Assembly (NCBI GenBank): GCA_030068145.1
Contig: JAPJBO010000334.1
Coordinates: forward strand, 1-64,000
Direction of reading: 5' to 3'
Origin: Diplonema papillatum
Lineage: Eukaryota; Euglenozoa; Diplonemea; Diplonemida; Diplonemidae
DNA length: 64,000 nt
Under the pieces are notes generated by a model. That model was not told where the DNA came from, made no database searches, and was given only the letters and a program-made list of their open reading frames with translations. The stretch's first letter is position 1; each line of letters starts with the position of its first letter. Below are positions 22,490 through 35,442 of this stretch, in pieces. Position numbers and translations under genes: made by a program.

Positions 22490-24367
22490 TTTTGAGCGCT
22501 TTTCGACTTCCTAACTGGTGTTGAAACGTTTCTAGACGGGTCCTTTTTTTCTTTACGGAGAAGTGTTACAAGACACGGTTCCATGTGAAGGCTTTCACAA
22601 AGATTGCTCTTCTGCTCTTATCTCTCCAGGGTTTTGATGCGACAATGCTCAAATATTCCCACAGGATTCCGTCCCAATTTTTAGCAGGTTTCACGCTAAA
22701 ACTGCTGCTGCTGCTGCTGCTGCTCTCACGGCTCCACTTAACCATTTTTGCCTACAAAACGGCTTATGCACATTTAATAGTAGTGTTTTGGATGCGATAA
22801 TGCGATACATATCGCATGCGTATAGCGTTCGACCACTATGCCTTGGATTTTTCCCTGACCCAATGCATCAGATTGTGAATTCCAAACCGACCATTTTCGG
22901 ACCTACAGATGGCAGAATACGTCGGCTAAGTAGTTTCTGTGACATTTCTTCGTGAAATGGATACTCCAACCACAACAAATGACTCGTTCTATCTGTGCAA
23001 ACAGAGCCCATGCAATAGTAAGAGCCTGTTTCCGAATGTCAGGCCCCAGCGGTTGACAAAAGTCTACGGTTCTGCTCTAACAACCGACAACACCATGTCC
23101 GAGGAATTCGACGTCACGGATGCAGTCCTCCACCTTTAGTACTATCGACCTGGTGCCACACAAGGTAGGGAAGGGGAAACAAAGGCAAAAGGGGGGGCGA
23201 CATCCTTTTAAGTTGTTCGAAGCTCTTTGGCAGACTCTAGGGGCTACGGGGATGCAGAACGCCGGGAGGGGTCTTGGAAAGTGCGGTTCAGGAAGAAGGA
23301 TTTCTTCGTATTCCACGCCCCCCGTCAGTGGTTCTCACGGAGACATGGGCAAGGTGCAGCACAAACAGTTCTCGAAGCACAGGCGTGAAACACATTCGAA
23401 CGTGAGTGAAGACACGCTTGAATGATACTACTGAAGACATCAATTCATTGAGGTGACAGCATCTGTTTACTATACTTCGAGGAGGGCCTCTATTCTCGGC
23501 GTGAAGAATGAAATTGTTGAAAGCTTGGTTGCAAGAACAAGATGACTAGGCGACACGGGAATCTCGTTTCCTTCACAACCTTGGTGGCTGCGTGGAATAG
23601 TCGTGTCATTGCTCCGTGTTTTGATCGTTTGATCTGTTCACCCTAGCAAGAAGGATACAAAACAGAAGACCGGTGAAAAGTGATGTGATACATGACGAGT
23701 GACTTTCTCGGTCTAGCCGTTCAGCTCCGCAGTCGTTTGTACACCTCACATCTAACAATAATTCGGTCTGGACAAAAATAATAGCTGTGGGCCAGACAAA
23801 AGGAAAAGCTAAGACTGGGGTATCCTGCTGTGCGGATCTGTTTCCGTCTCACACGGTGGATTTCGCAATGTGGTTTCAAAAGGTGCCAAAGGCCTGTCTG
23901 TTAAAGGGCGAGTGAGCTTTTGAAGAGCTAGTAGAGATACTTTCTGTGCTTGGAATACACAGTGTTCGCAAGTTCATGCCACACCTTCGTATTGGCGCAG
24001 TTCAGGTCGGGCAAGAAAAGCCGCATTATCTGCTATTCTTGGTTGAGTGGCTCCTTCGAGATTTCTTTGCCGTCGCCGCCGAAAGACAATTCTCAGACTG
24101 TTGTCTCATCGTCAGACTGCAAGCCTTCAGGTTTCGAAGCCAGGCGATAACTCAAATCAAAGAGAATGACCCTCCGGTTGATCACTTCTGTCCCAACGTC
24201 GACGGAAGCCGCCTGCTTGAGACTTGATAGTGGTCCTTGCATGCGAGTCAGATCCTTTCCTTCGAACGCTTTTTCCAGGAGGATACTTGCAAATCAGGAG
24301 CCCAGCGAGGAACTGGGTCATCAATCAATCGACAAGGTCGTTTATGTCCCGAAAAAAGGTCGCCCTC
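22490..24367. other. Intergenic spacer, no gene seen
   Basis: About 1.9 kb with no supported coding region. A short (CTG)n run occurs near 22702-22722. Confidence 0.45.
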
Positions 24368-26416
24368 CTAACGCGCCGTCCGAACGGAGCGAGTCGGAGC
24401 CTTCTGTGAGTCACGCGGCTTTTTAGTGGGACCTGGAGACGCTGCAGTTGTGCTGCGTCTCATCGCGGTTGTGACAGCTGGAGAGCGGCTTCTTCGAGGT
24501 TCCTTCGCCAGCGCCGTCCCGTCGGCACCCGTAGTGAGCTGCGCCTCAAGGTTGGCCCCGTTGTAGAAAAACGGCTGATTGCCGTTGGCAGCGCGGTACG
24601 TCTCGCAGAACTGCGCCAGCTGCTTGTCGATTTTCGGCAGCTCCTTTTTGATGGCGTTGCGGACCTTCTCCTCGCGGATCAGCACCTGTGCCATGTTCTT
24701 GCTGCGGTCAGTCAGCCGGTCCTTGTCTTGCGCCGCTCGGTCCATCGACGCTTTTTCCTTCAGGATCTCATCTCGCTTACGGAGAGCGGCGACGATGCTT
24801 TTGACGGACTCAATCTTCTGCTCCATCTCCAGGACTTCACCTTCTACAAGCGTGAGGTTGCTTTCGGTTGCAACATCGGGAATCGGTCGTTGTTTCTCGA
24901 TGATGTCTTTTGCGTAGGCGGGGTCGGTTGTTAGGTTGAAGTACTCCTGCCACAGGCTTTTCAGGAAGAACTTCGTCTCGGAGACCTGCAACGCAATGCG
25001 ATCTTGGTGCTCCTGCAGCAGTTTGTCTTTCTTGTCAAGCGTCAGGTTCAGCGCCTCTTGCAGCTGCTCGCACCCGCACACCAGTGCCGCCAGCTTGCCG
25101 GGGTGATACACCTTGTCGGGGGCGGCTTGCAGCGTCCTGTGCAGCTGCACTACCGCAAGCCTCGTTACCTTTTTCACGCTGCTTTCCCCGTCGTGCTGCA
25201 GCACCTCTGACAAGAAACGGTCGAAGTCGGCCTTTTCACTTTCCTTGATCTTCAACACGGCGCACAGACGCTCGACCTCAGCTGTCTCGTGTTCCAACGC
25301 CGCTTTCAAGAAGTCTTCTCTGTTGAGTGCGGATTCGTTAATGACCTCGATGCACCGATCTATTTCGTCTTCTGTCACCTTTACTATCAAAGACGTGTCT
25401 GTTGGAATCGGGAGAGTGCCCTTGGAACCGAGATCTTCATGCAGTGCATGCAGGAGCTTGAACAGCGACATTCGCTCGTCGAAAATCATGCCAAGCTCGT
25501 GCGTGTGTGCTTTGACAACAGAGACCTGCGATACAAGCGGCCCTTCCAGCGTATCTGCGGGTTACGTGAGCATTCGAGAAGGCTGAGTGTCGCTAAAATG
25601 CTGCTTGCTTTTAAAAGAGGTTTGAAAGACTCCAGAGCTGGTGTGTATGCGTTGTACGGTACCCTCAATACGTTTTCCTATGGCTGTTTGGTGAGCTGGA
25701 GGCTCTACATGGATGCTTGCTGCCGCGTTCTGACGACTGTTGGTGACATTTGGTGACATTTCTCAGAAGCATTAACGCATTGAGCGCCCACTCCACAAAG
25801 CTTGCTCGCTATTTTAACACTGATGCTTCTGTTGTTCAGGTTTTTTTGGGTTGGTTTCGTCCTACTGTTCCCCTTGTTTGATTGCCAAAGCATGTCGTTG
25901 CGAGAAGGGGCCGGGGATCACACCTGCGACGCTGGGCGTCCAACAGAGTTTCTGCTCTAGCTGCTTTGCCTTGCTGACTGCAAGCGACAGCTGGTCCATG
26001 AGGTGTCCGTGCTTCTGCTTCTCTTTTTCAATGGCAGACTTAAAGACCGCGCTCATGTTTGCCCAGAGCTCGCTCATAGCCGCGCTGCGGTCAGCAGATG
26101 GAGTCCCAATGTCGTTCCACAGCGCGTCGAGTGTTTGCGTGCAGGCGTTAAATGCGTGCACAGCAGCCTGCGCCTCCATACCCCCTGTTAAATCGTGCTG
26201 CACGAAGCTCGAAACACGTGTCGGTGAATCGCTGATGGACTGCACCTCTCGGCCGAAGTCGGGACACGGATGCTTTACAACCGGGCATCCGGTTAGCGGT
26301 ATTTCCTGCACCGTCTCGACATCGTCTGCATGGAGCGACAACATTTCGCAACTCATCGTAGCCAAGCTGGCGTGGAGCTCCCGTATATGGGCCGGCTGCA
26401 AGGTGTTTGATTTCAT
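24368..26416 (-). CDS. PRC1/MAP65: MAP65/PRC1/Ase1 microtubule-bundling protein
   Basis: Two exons, 26416-25924 and 25554-24368, join over a 369-bp intron (donor CGCAG|GTGTGA, acceptor CCCGCAG|AT, phase 1), giving 559 residues, typical for the family. Exon 1 carries the N-terminal signature LDALWNDIGTP followed by the coiled coil ending QLEQKL. The junction restores the rod (GPLVSQVSVVKAHTHELG...LLHALHEDLG). The C-terminal half shows the spectrin-like microtubule-binding domain: LWQEYFNL, then the conserved LTDRSKNMAQVLIREEKVR, LPKIDKQL and FFYNGANL, which match the PRC1 pattern FTNRGGNLLKEEKQR...LPKLEEEL...FMVNGQKF. A basic Ser/Arg/Pro-rich tail with SPGPTKKPR and SRSP could hold mitotic phosphorylation sites. 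These proteins cross-link antiparallel microtubules at the spindle midzone. A short inverted-repeat element lies 42 bp before the ATG. Confidence 0.88.
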
Positions 26417-26457
26417 TCTGCGCAGAAGACAACGAATGACCGGTCCTATATTAGCAC

Positions 26458-26788
26458 CAGGGCTTACGCTCCGTTTTCGGTCTCAGAGAAAATACGTGTG
26501 GTCCACATGTGGACGCTCAAGGTTAGAGGGAAAAAATCCTTCCCCCCTATTTGCGGCGGGCAAAAAAAAATAGTGCCACTACCTTGGCGACACGTGGATG
26601 TGCGGCCTTGGCGTCTTGTGGGCCTAGACACACTGCATGTGAACCTGAGGCAAGCACATGTGGAGGAAAAAGTAAATCAAAATCCACATGTGGTACCTGT
26701 GGATCCACACGTGGGGGAAAGAAAACCCAAAAACTAATCCCGGATTAACGTGTGGAAATCCACATCCACACGTGGAGCGTAAGCCCTG
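26458..26788. mobile_element. 331-bp MITE-like element with 15-bp terminal inverted repeats
   Basis: The ends are cagggcttacgctcc (26458-26472) and its exact complement (26774-26788). The interior is crowded with CACATGTGG/CACGTGTGG palindromes in both orientations (near 26507, 26590, 26655, 26690, 26708, 26770). It has no coding capacity. CAGGG termini with repeated subterminal motifs resemble non-autonomous hAT-type elements. I see no clean 8-bp target duplication, so the superfamily is uncertain. It sits just upstream of the MAP65 start codon. Confidence 0.7.
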
Positions 26789-28735
26789 ATTATGTTATCC
26801 GGAAATTCAAGAAGCGACTTACTCGCCTTGGCGAACGGGAGGGGCAAAGGAATCGCTCTTTCCTGTGCACAGGTGTTGATTATTATGATCGCCTTTTTCG
26901 TTTTTTCCTGGCACAGCTTCCTGTTTGTTGCTTACATTTCCCCTTCCGGGCTGGAAATAATGGTGGTGCGTCGCTCATAGGAGTCATCCTCTCAACAATT
27001 CCTGCTGGGCAAAACCATGACGTGGCAGGCGCATGGACCTTCAGATGTCGTTTATCTCTGTCACTATTGTGCCAGTATTTTCATTGACAGTACATGTGCG
27101 CGGGACTGCGCGAAAGACAAGAAAAGCGTACCTGCGACGTTGACGAGACATCATCACCTGCTGCCTGCCACACCTCTGCTGCTGTCAAGGTGGCATTTCT
27201 TCCTCCCTTTGCTGCTGTTTCAGAGGCGTAGCCGCCAGCTACCCGAAGACTCGACACCATATTCGTGTAGGTTCGCCCTACAGGTGGGTGCTTGCCCTTT
27301 TGTATCCCTCTCGAGGCAGCTCTCGGTGGGTCAAAAAAGGTTCCTGTTGTTCGGTGTCGATGAGCCTTTCTACTCTGAAAAGTTCAGTCCATGGATTCTC
27401 TTGAACCTCGACCCTTTAGCGCGTTCTCTAGAGAACTTCCCAATTGTAGTTCGAGTGCACCCTGCGTGTGTTCGGCCACATTTTCGTGTGAACCAATTCT
27501 ACCAGGAGCAGCAATAAACAAAGAACGGGACCTTTGGAACCAGTAACCAAGACCGTTGCTGTGGCGTACAGCTAGCTTGGTGGACACTGACGTGGCCCGC
27601 CATGAAGTTAGTACAAGGAGGTGGGCTCGAAGAGAAATTGAGAAGCAAGATCGGGCGTCCTGTGTCCAAGGATCGGGACACTTCCCTTTTAGGGCGGCTG
27701 GTGTGGTTGACCCCCGCGTAGACTCTCTGGTTGGTAGAGCATCGCTGTGTTTGGCATGAGCTTACAAGCGTCGAACGCAGGCCGATGAGAGCATTGAGCA
27801 ATTTTGAGTACACGAACCACATGGATTAGCATGCACATCGGAGCAACGACAGCGAAGCAGCCGTATCGAAGGCCCTTTGGACGACCTCACGACTAGAATC
27901 GCATCTACATTACATCGCGTCACTCGACCTGTGTCTGGCCTCTCACGTAGACGCATCTCGACGGTGCGTATTCGACTCTGCAACGGTTTGAAGGACGCGT
28001 AAACAACGGCTAAAGCAATCCCGCCCGCTCTATTTCGCTCTGCTCGCCTCTGAAACTGCAAACCACGGTGCTTCAGAAGTAAGAACAAGACTGTTTGATA
28101 GAAGCGTCATCTGATGCAATTGTTCTACTGTCCAGCGGTACAAAGTGTTACTACCACGCACACGCAGGATCGTGGTTGGGCCAAAGACACGCACGAAAAT
28201 GTGTAAAAGCGACGAGGTACGGAGCTCTGGTATCCTCGTCCTTTCGCTTCTCTCCGTACTGCTACAGCAAGTGTAAATCGTTCCGGGGGCGCGCTGCGGG
28301 TCGCAGCTCTGGTACAGTGGGCGATGATGCCGAAGAAGTTTCTGCGGAGCGCCTCCCCCTCGTCGGGGATGGGGCGTCCTGGCTGGCCGGCGGGTGGGTT
28401 CGCCTTCAGGGGATTGTCTTGTTCAGCTGCGGGCCCTCTTCTTTTTGGCTGCTGCGCAGCCTACGGCAGGCGGTTAACGGGTTAACATGGAAAACTTCAG
28501 CTTCTGGCCCATGAACGACGGGTTAATCCGGATACACGGATTTGGCGATTCCTGTCCCTGTGTCAGCGCTGCAAATATTGTTGACGGCTCGTGCAAGGTA
28601 CCCCTGCCACAAAAGTTTTACCATGTGATGGTACCGAAGGTACTACACTACTAGACGCAGACTTAATGAGCCTTTTATCCTGACCGGCAACGGAAAGGCC
28701 ACTATCAACGAGCTGCTTCTTCGGCTTCATTTCAC
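26789..28735. other. Intergenic spacer with a fragment of a dispersed repeat
   Basis: No supported gene. Near 28492-28547 a short stretch (gaaaacttcag...ggatacacggatttggcg) resembles the inner end of the inverted repeat at 38790-38860. Confidence 0.45.
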
Positions 28736-29677
28736 CTAGGACTCGCCAACTAGGAACCGCTCAGCGACGAGATTAGCGGCCTGGTACGGACTTTCGAGCG
28801 GCAAAAAGTGGCTGGCGACAGGGAAGAAGTCGAACTTGGGCAGAACCATCATGTTTGCCCGGTAATCGCTCTCGCTGCCGAACTCCTCCTGCAGGCTATA
28901 AAAGTAGCAACCACTTTCCGGACTTTGCGACGCCGCCTGCTGCATGGGAAAGAAAAAGTCAGAAAACCTGCGATTCAAGTACACCTGCACAGAGCGGATA
29001 CTGGGCTTCCCAGGCAGCGGCAGATCCGTCGGGATACCAAGAAAAAAAGCTGCCTCCGCAACTGGGGGAAAGACAAGGGAGACTTCACCATCGTCGGTTT
29101 CCCGCAGGCCGTGAAGCTTGAAGTTGTGAAGTATTTCCGGGTGGAAGTTTCGGATAGGGTACTTCTGCTCCAGATAAGCCATCGCCTCGTCTCTGCTGGG
29201 CCATTTAGCCCGTCGGTGCTGGGAGGACAAATACTTGCTGACAGGCCCTATTCGATACCGCATGAGAGGTTCCATGAGAAGCCTTTTCAACGGCCTGTAC
29301 ATCGGCGGGTCAAACAACGCGCATGCCTGAGCAGACCCGCCATAGCTATGCAAGGCGCCCAATGTCAGCAATGCCCCCATCGAGTGACCTACCGCCAATA
29401 TACCCTTTCCCTGAAGCTCATTCGCTACTCGAACCAAAGCCGGTTCCCAGCTGCAATCTTCAACTCCGTTCTTTGCGATCGTGTCGTGCACTTCCACGTA
29501 TGATACGTCGCACTTGAACAGCTGCGCAAGCTCATTCATGAACGGGGTGTAAACCAACGCTGGGTATCCATTCGCCGGAACGAATACAATCTTCGAAAAT
29601 GGGCGCCTCCTTTGTAGCCGCGCAGCTCGTTCCGCAGGTGTGATGACACGATATTGCGGGCGTGTTTTCGTGAACAT
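28736..29677 (-). CDS. Alpha/beta-hydrolase (serine hydrolase) family protein
   Basis: I chose the ATG at 29677 (MFTKTRPQYR) because homology starts there, giving 313 residues; the frame stays open upstream but with low-quality sequence. Beta-strand and oxyanion region: FVPANGYPALVYTPF at about residues 32-46. Nucleophile elbow GHSMGA with Ser99. A probable catalytic His near residue 290 is in SHFLPLE, a form common in this fold. The acid residue is not certain. There is no signal peptide or membrane segment, so it is probably soluble. Members hydrolyse esters, lipids or amides; the substrate cannot be inferred. It appears to be a single exon, between MAP65 and the metacaspase-like gene and in the same direction. 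Confidence 0.82.
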   Translation of the reverse strand: MFTKTRPQYRVITPAERAARLQRRRPFSKIVFVPANGYPALVYTPFMNELAQLFKCDVSYVEVHDTIAKNGVEDCSWEPALVRVANELQGKGILAVGHSMGALLTLGALHSYGGSAQACALFDPPMYRPLKRLLMEPLMRYRIGPVSKYLSSQHRRAKWPSRDEAMAYLEQKYPIRNFHPEILHNFKLHGLRETDDGEVSLVFPPVAEAAFFLGIPTDLPLPGKPSIRSVQVYLNRRFSDFFFPMQQAASQSPESGCYFYSLQEEFGSESDYRANMMVLPKFDFFPVASHFLPLESPYQAANLVAERFLVGES

Positions 29678-32056
29678 GGCCACCGGAGACTTTTCTCTCC
29701 TGCCCTGCCCCGGTGAGTCGCCTGTTTTCGTTACATGTTCCTGCTTTAATTGCCCAAGTGCACGTGGCAACCATATACGTGTGAGGTCGGCGTTGAACGC
29801 CGAGCACACTATGTATACGCCGAACTTCAAAAAAACTGGTGTGTAAGCGTTCCCCCTTCTTTTGCTTCTTTGGAAGGTGCAACCATTGGCGACCATTTCA
29901 CATTCTGGCCCCCACACACGGAACTTGTGGCTCAAAACGGGTTTCAACTCGCCCGAAATTGGCACCTGTGTTGACTTCGAGTACGAAAGCAAGGAGCAGC
30001 AAGTCTATCTTTCGGACAGAAACTCATCTTCTGATATCTAATGGGCGGGCAGAAGCGTTGACGGCCCACTGTGCTTCTTGCAGGGTTCTCGTATAATGTG
30101 GCTTGCAATCACCAGGTATCAAACCTACCAAGGCGCCTGCCAAAATAGTTGCAAAGTAATGGAGCGGGAGCAGATGCATGGATTACAGGAAGCAACATCT
30201 CTAGAGTGACGGACAGACGAAAAGGAACCAAAGGCCGCGCATGCTGTACATGCGTATCCTTTTTTCCTAAAAGAATAATATATACGGGCTGGAAGGCAAT
30301 TGGTTCTGGTTCACGAGGTGACGCGACGGATTCTCGTCAGGCAAGGGTGCCGTACTCCCGCTGCGCAGCGACGTCGAATAAGTGCTCGTATCAGGATTCG
30401 GGTCTTAAAACCGTCAGCACACCTGTGCTCTTTTTCTTTGCGGTTGCGCGCAGGGTTTTCCATTATTATTCGGCCGAGCATGGACGGGTTAACCTTTTCT
30501 TGGGCAAGCCACGTAGCGAAGAAATTATGTAGCACAAGCCCCATCGCAAAAAGTGCAAGTTGGAAATGACGATCGTGTTGTTTACCTGCCAAGCCAGAGC
30601 AAGTGCTCATTCAGTAGCATTTTGAGTAAGTAACAATATCTGACGTTCACCCGGGGGTGTTGCCCCGGTCGAAGCACTCTTTCGCATCCCGGCTGGTAAT
30701 ACCGTGGAGGTTGGCATTCCCGTGGGAGAGAACGCGCATCGCATTTCTTCTGGATTTGAATCGCAAGGTTTGATGAAATTGGATGTTTTGCTAACCAGTA
30801 CTCTTATGGTGCATTGTTGTTTGATCGATTCTTTGGTGTCAGCGTACTGTGAACAGAATACTTCCGCCACTGCAATTATTCGTCAAACCTGTGCATGCTG
30901 CTGACCTATCTGCACAATACAAGACAGCACAGCAGCATCTGTTCTGCGTTCATTGTGAAAAGGTTCTTCGAATCAACGAGGAACCACATAATAACGGAGA
31001 CTCGGTAAACGAAGGCGAACACCCGACTCGGAAGATTCCTTGGTAAGGGGACGAATTGCATGCTGCCACGTTTCGCCCGAGCCCATTGATGTTGTACATC
31101 GTACCGGGGCAGCAGACAGAACGGCAGCAACCGGAGCTGCGGCTTTGGCAACAAAAGGTCAACGCTGCTTCGGAGTTCTCACCGACTTCTCACTGGCATA
31201 CCTTCAATTCTGGTTTGTGAGCAGAACAAGTGCGGCTGGGCAGCAACGCGACGGTCCAACTAAGCCCAAGGTAGATAGTTTTGAGAAACGGAGAACATAC
31301 AGTGCAGGCACTGGACTATCCCACTTGCATTTAAAAGCGTTCAGAAAAGTACTTTGCGGCTGGGAGCCAGTTCGGTTGCTTGAAATTACTGAGCGTGGAA
31401 CTTGCCATGCAGTTGTTCAAGGGGCAAAGGCTGCCGGTCGTAGCCGTGGTACGCCCGTAGGACCTCGTACTGCCGCCTTCTTTTTCTTCTTGCTCCACTG
31501 TTGGACACGAACCCTTCTCTTCTGTACTGGATCAGCAGCTGATCCGGCCCGGGCCACTTCAGAAGGGTGGCGACACCCCCTCTTGCGAGTACTGGTGGGG
31601 ATAGCCTTCTAGCATTTAGCGAGGTCTAAATGTCCGGACCGGCGGTGTTGTTTAGTCTCCGGTTCCAGCGTCTTTATTACACGCGTGGTGAAGCCCGTGT
31701 TCAGTTCTGCACAGCCCCCGCCAGGTAGCTACCGACTTCGCAAATCAAACCACCAAGGCGCGGCATGCGGCAGTTTGTTAACTTGATTGGCGACGGGTTC
31801 GACACTGAGGACGACAGCTACGCTCAGGAGCGAACTTGTGATGTTCTCGTTTTGCTACAACATTGCGTCTTCGCTGAAACCGGTGAATTTGTCATCCGGT
31901 TTCTGCGATCTTGCCTCTCAAAGAAGCGGTACTCGGATTGATCCAACAAGCACCACGAATGCATGGTCGATTTACCCTCTCCGTCGTCCTGCACGCCCGT
32001 CGCCCTGCACGCGGGTGTACAGAAGCTTCGGAACCCCGCCCCATGCCTTTTCAGCA
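29678..32056. other. Intergenic spacer
   Basis: No supported gene across about 2.4 kb. Near 31528-31596 there is a piece (cagcagctgatccgg) related to the dispersed repeat at 45726 and 56389. Confidence 0.45.
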
Positions 32057-35000
32057 TCACGCCACCGACCAAAACAGGCGCCGACTGTTTGCGTTGTGAT
32101 GGGGCTGTTGCTGCGCGGGCTCGATTTGCGGTTTGGGAGCCGGGTCGCGCGGGGCAGGCCGCTTTCTTTTCGGAGAGACGACGGGGTGCTGCAGGGAAGC
32201 TGACGACAGGGACGAGACAGAAGTGCCCGGGTCACCAACGATGTGCGGTTCTTCGCCGTCGTAGTAGTATTGGATGCCGCGTGGGGGTGCGTCGAAGGAG
32301 GTCATCGCGGGGAAAGGTTGCTGTCGGAGGTACTGCCGATGCTGCAGGTCGGTGAGGGGTGTCGGAGAACGGATCGGGAACGGGGCTTGATCAGTCTGAT
32401 CGAACTCGACTGTGACGGAAGCACCGACTGGTTGAATATGGTGGTAAACATTGAAGAACATTGGCTCCGTAGAGCTTGATCTATCGACGGTTCGTCGAGC
32501 AGCGTGCCGGACACGAGTAGGTGTTGTGTTCCCATTTCGATTGCTCGAAGCGCCGTTGAAGGGCCCAAGTTGGAACGAAGGACCGTCGCAAGAATCGTTC
32601 CAAAAGGCAGAACGCGTCTTCGGGCTTTTATTGAAGGAAACGGGCGTTTTGATGACCCTGTTGTTGGACCCCGTTACTTTACCGGGCCTCGGCTCCGTTT
32701 GATCGTGTTCGTCGACGGGGGAAGGGAAGCCTTGTGGTGTGGATAGCGGCGTGGCCTTTGATCCGCGAGAGGAAGGAACCTGAGACCGGCTATTTCCTGC
32801 GTCCAGACTTTGCAAGGACTCTTGTGGTGTACCGTTCAGGCTTCCTGGTGGGCTGCATGCTTCGGCTTCGCGTGCTGATTGCCTCAAGAGGTCTTCGGCT
32901 GCAAACAAGATGTTTTGCATCACGCTCTTTGCGCGCGCTTCTCTCTTCGCAGGTTGCTCCGGGCAGTCTTGCAAGAAGAACTTCGTCTTCCACGCACCCA
33001 CCGCGTGCCCCGACGTCACAAACGCTGTCGGCTCGGCGTCGTCCGACTCAACGCCGACGGAGCGCCTCAAGCACACTCTGGCTGTTCCGAGTATTGTTCC
33101 CAAACAAGCTGATGGCGCAGCAGCGTTGGCTTCGACGACCGCCTTCGTAAGGGCTCCCGTGTACAACTTCGCAAGACGATGACCTTCGTTATCGTCGGCT
33201 GTGTGTGCAATGGCTTAATGTGAGTAACATCCGAAGTAAGGTAAGTAAAGTATACCACTTTCACTAGTCGGTATTGAGTTTCCGACAGGCTGCTTTTGGG
33301 TTAGCATGACGCGTGCAGAAGGTGGCACCCAAAGGCTGTGGCTTTCATCGTTTTCGACGGACCCGAGTAGGACTGGACGACCTTCCCAGACCCACACACC
33401 ACCTGGCCTTAAATGTATCCTATAAATAGCAAGAAGGTTGGAAGGAAAAGATGCTTGCATACGCTCAAGCGAATACTTTGCAGAGGCAGCAATTACGACG
33501 ACCAGACCGCCGGCTTGCTTGGCGTTCGTCTGCCCTTGTGAAGCTCGGGTGTCTGCCGGTGTGTCGCTCAAACTTTTGCTCATATACTGCACGTTCCCAC
33601 TGTCTTGAAGTGTGAGGGTCTGTTGAAGCAGTCCTGACACGCTGGCGGCCGGAGTCATGTCGCACACAACATAAAGCGATACACCAGTGGGAACACGCGA
33701 GAAGAACTGCCGAAACCTCTGCATCGGGACTATGTCCGGATGACCAACCGGCTGGCAACACATCAGCCCTGTGTCGCCAGTGAGCCCGATAGGCTTGCCG
33801 ATGATGAACAGGTAAAGGACATCACCCGGGGCGCAGTCCTGAAGGAGCCACTCAAGGAGGGACGCAATCGAAGCATTGGAAGGCGGATCCAGCAAAACGC
33901 GGGTCTCGACGCCTCTGTCGTCGAGCATTGCCTTCGCCTGCTTCACAGCCGTTTCGACAATACTTCGGTCGAGCGACAGCGTTTCGAGGCACTCGCTAGC
34001 AAAGGTAGTTGTGTAGCTGCACGCGATTATTGCTCCTTTGGTACTGCGGGATTGTTCATATGCCGCGCGAGGGTTGGAGTTATCACCGGAACGGCGGAAG
34101 GACGGTGCAGGCGATGGTGCGAATGCTGCCGAGAGGGAGAGAGGCGTCCCGAAAGTCTTGCGATAGAGAGCTCGCAGCTCGTCGCGTGTCACTTTTTGGT
34201 CAGCATTTGAGTCGGGGGCAGGGACACCTCCGGTGGCAGTGGACGACGGTTGGGAAGAGACCGAGTGGCTGCGAGACTGGGGGAGCGGCGCGGGGAGGAA
34301 AGCGTGCACATTGTGTGGCTTCGCAATTTTCTGCGTTTCGGGCGGCAACGACGGCAGGTCGCTGGAGCGGGAGCCGTCGGATCGCTGCGTGTGCTGCGAG
34401 TGGGACGCCGCGGGGAGCGCAATCTGCTCCATCGAAGCGGCGCGCACTCTGATTTGCGCTGCGGATGCTGCCGAAATCGGGAAGTTGGGAGACGAGTCGC
34501 TCTGGGCTTGCGCGTGGCACGGTTTGTACTGCGGTGAGCCGTCGCCGCTGCTGGTGGGGTGGAGGGGGGCAGGATGAGCCGGCAGTTGCCTGCCTGCACT
34601 GTCTCTGCGCGGGCCTGCAGCCCCGGTTTTGTCATTCCTCGGCACGACGGGAGGGGTCAACCGAAAGGACCCGCTGTCCGCCGTCAGCGCGCCCAAGCTG
34701 TCCCTCCTGAACTCGGGGGGGAGCTTCTGAGCGTCGTGCATGGGCGGCAGCGCCCGGTGACTGTCGACGCTTCCTGTTCCAAAACTGCTCCTCCGGCCCG
34801 ACGGTTGGAACGCTGCGTCTTGCCTTGGCGACTGGTGTCCAGGCGCGTGTTGCTGGTACTGCAGCGGCGGTGATAGCTCGTCGAGAATACCCCCCGCATC
34901 ATAGTAGTTGGACGGACCGTGCGAGAAGCTGTCAGCCTCGAACGCGTTGTCGCCCTGCGGGATCCCGGTGCTGGCGGAGACGGGCAGCGTCCGGTTGTTG

Positions 35001-35403
35001 TCGGTGTTGTCGTTGGCGTCGTCGTTCCCCGACGATGGCGGTGCGTGGATTTCGTCGTCGATGGCTTCGACGAGCCGGTCCCACTGACCTTCAGGCGGCC
35101 GGTACTCTTGCACCGGCGCTTCGGCTGCGGGAGTAGTTGTCGCCCCGTTCCGCGGACCCATCACACCGCGAGTCGACAAAGGCGGCTGCGCATTGGTAAC
35201 GCTGCCGGATTCGTCTTGCTGGTGACTTCGTTGCTGCTGTTGGTTTTGATGCTGGTGCTGATAGTGTTGTTGTTGACGTTGCTGTTGTTGTTGTTGTTGC
35301 GGACGGTGTTGATGTTGGTGTTGTTGTTGTTGTTGCTGATGTTGTTGCTGATGTTGTTGTTGTTGTTGTTGCTGTTGTTGCTGTTGTTGGCGTTGTTGCT
35401 GAT

Positions 35404-35442
<39 letters not shown>

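Noticed and set aside
31040..31612. 190-codon plus-strand frame
   Set aside because: No domain, overlaps a dispersed-repeat fragment, and would be the only plus-strand gene; composition is not persuasive.
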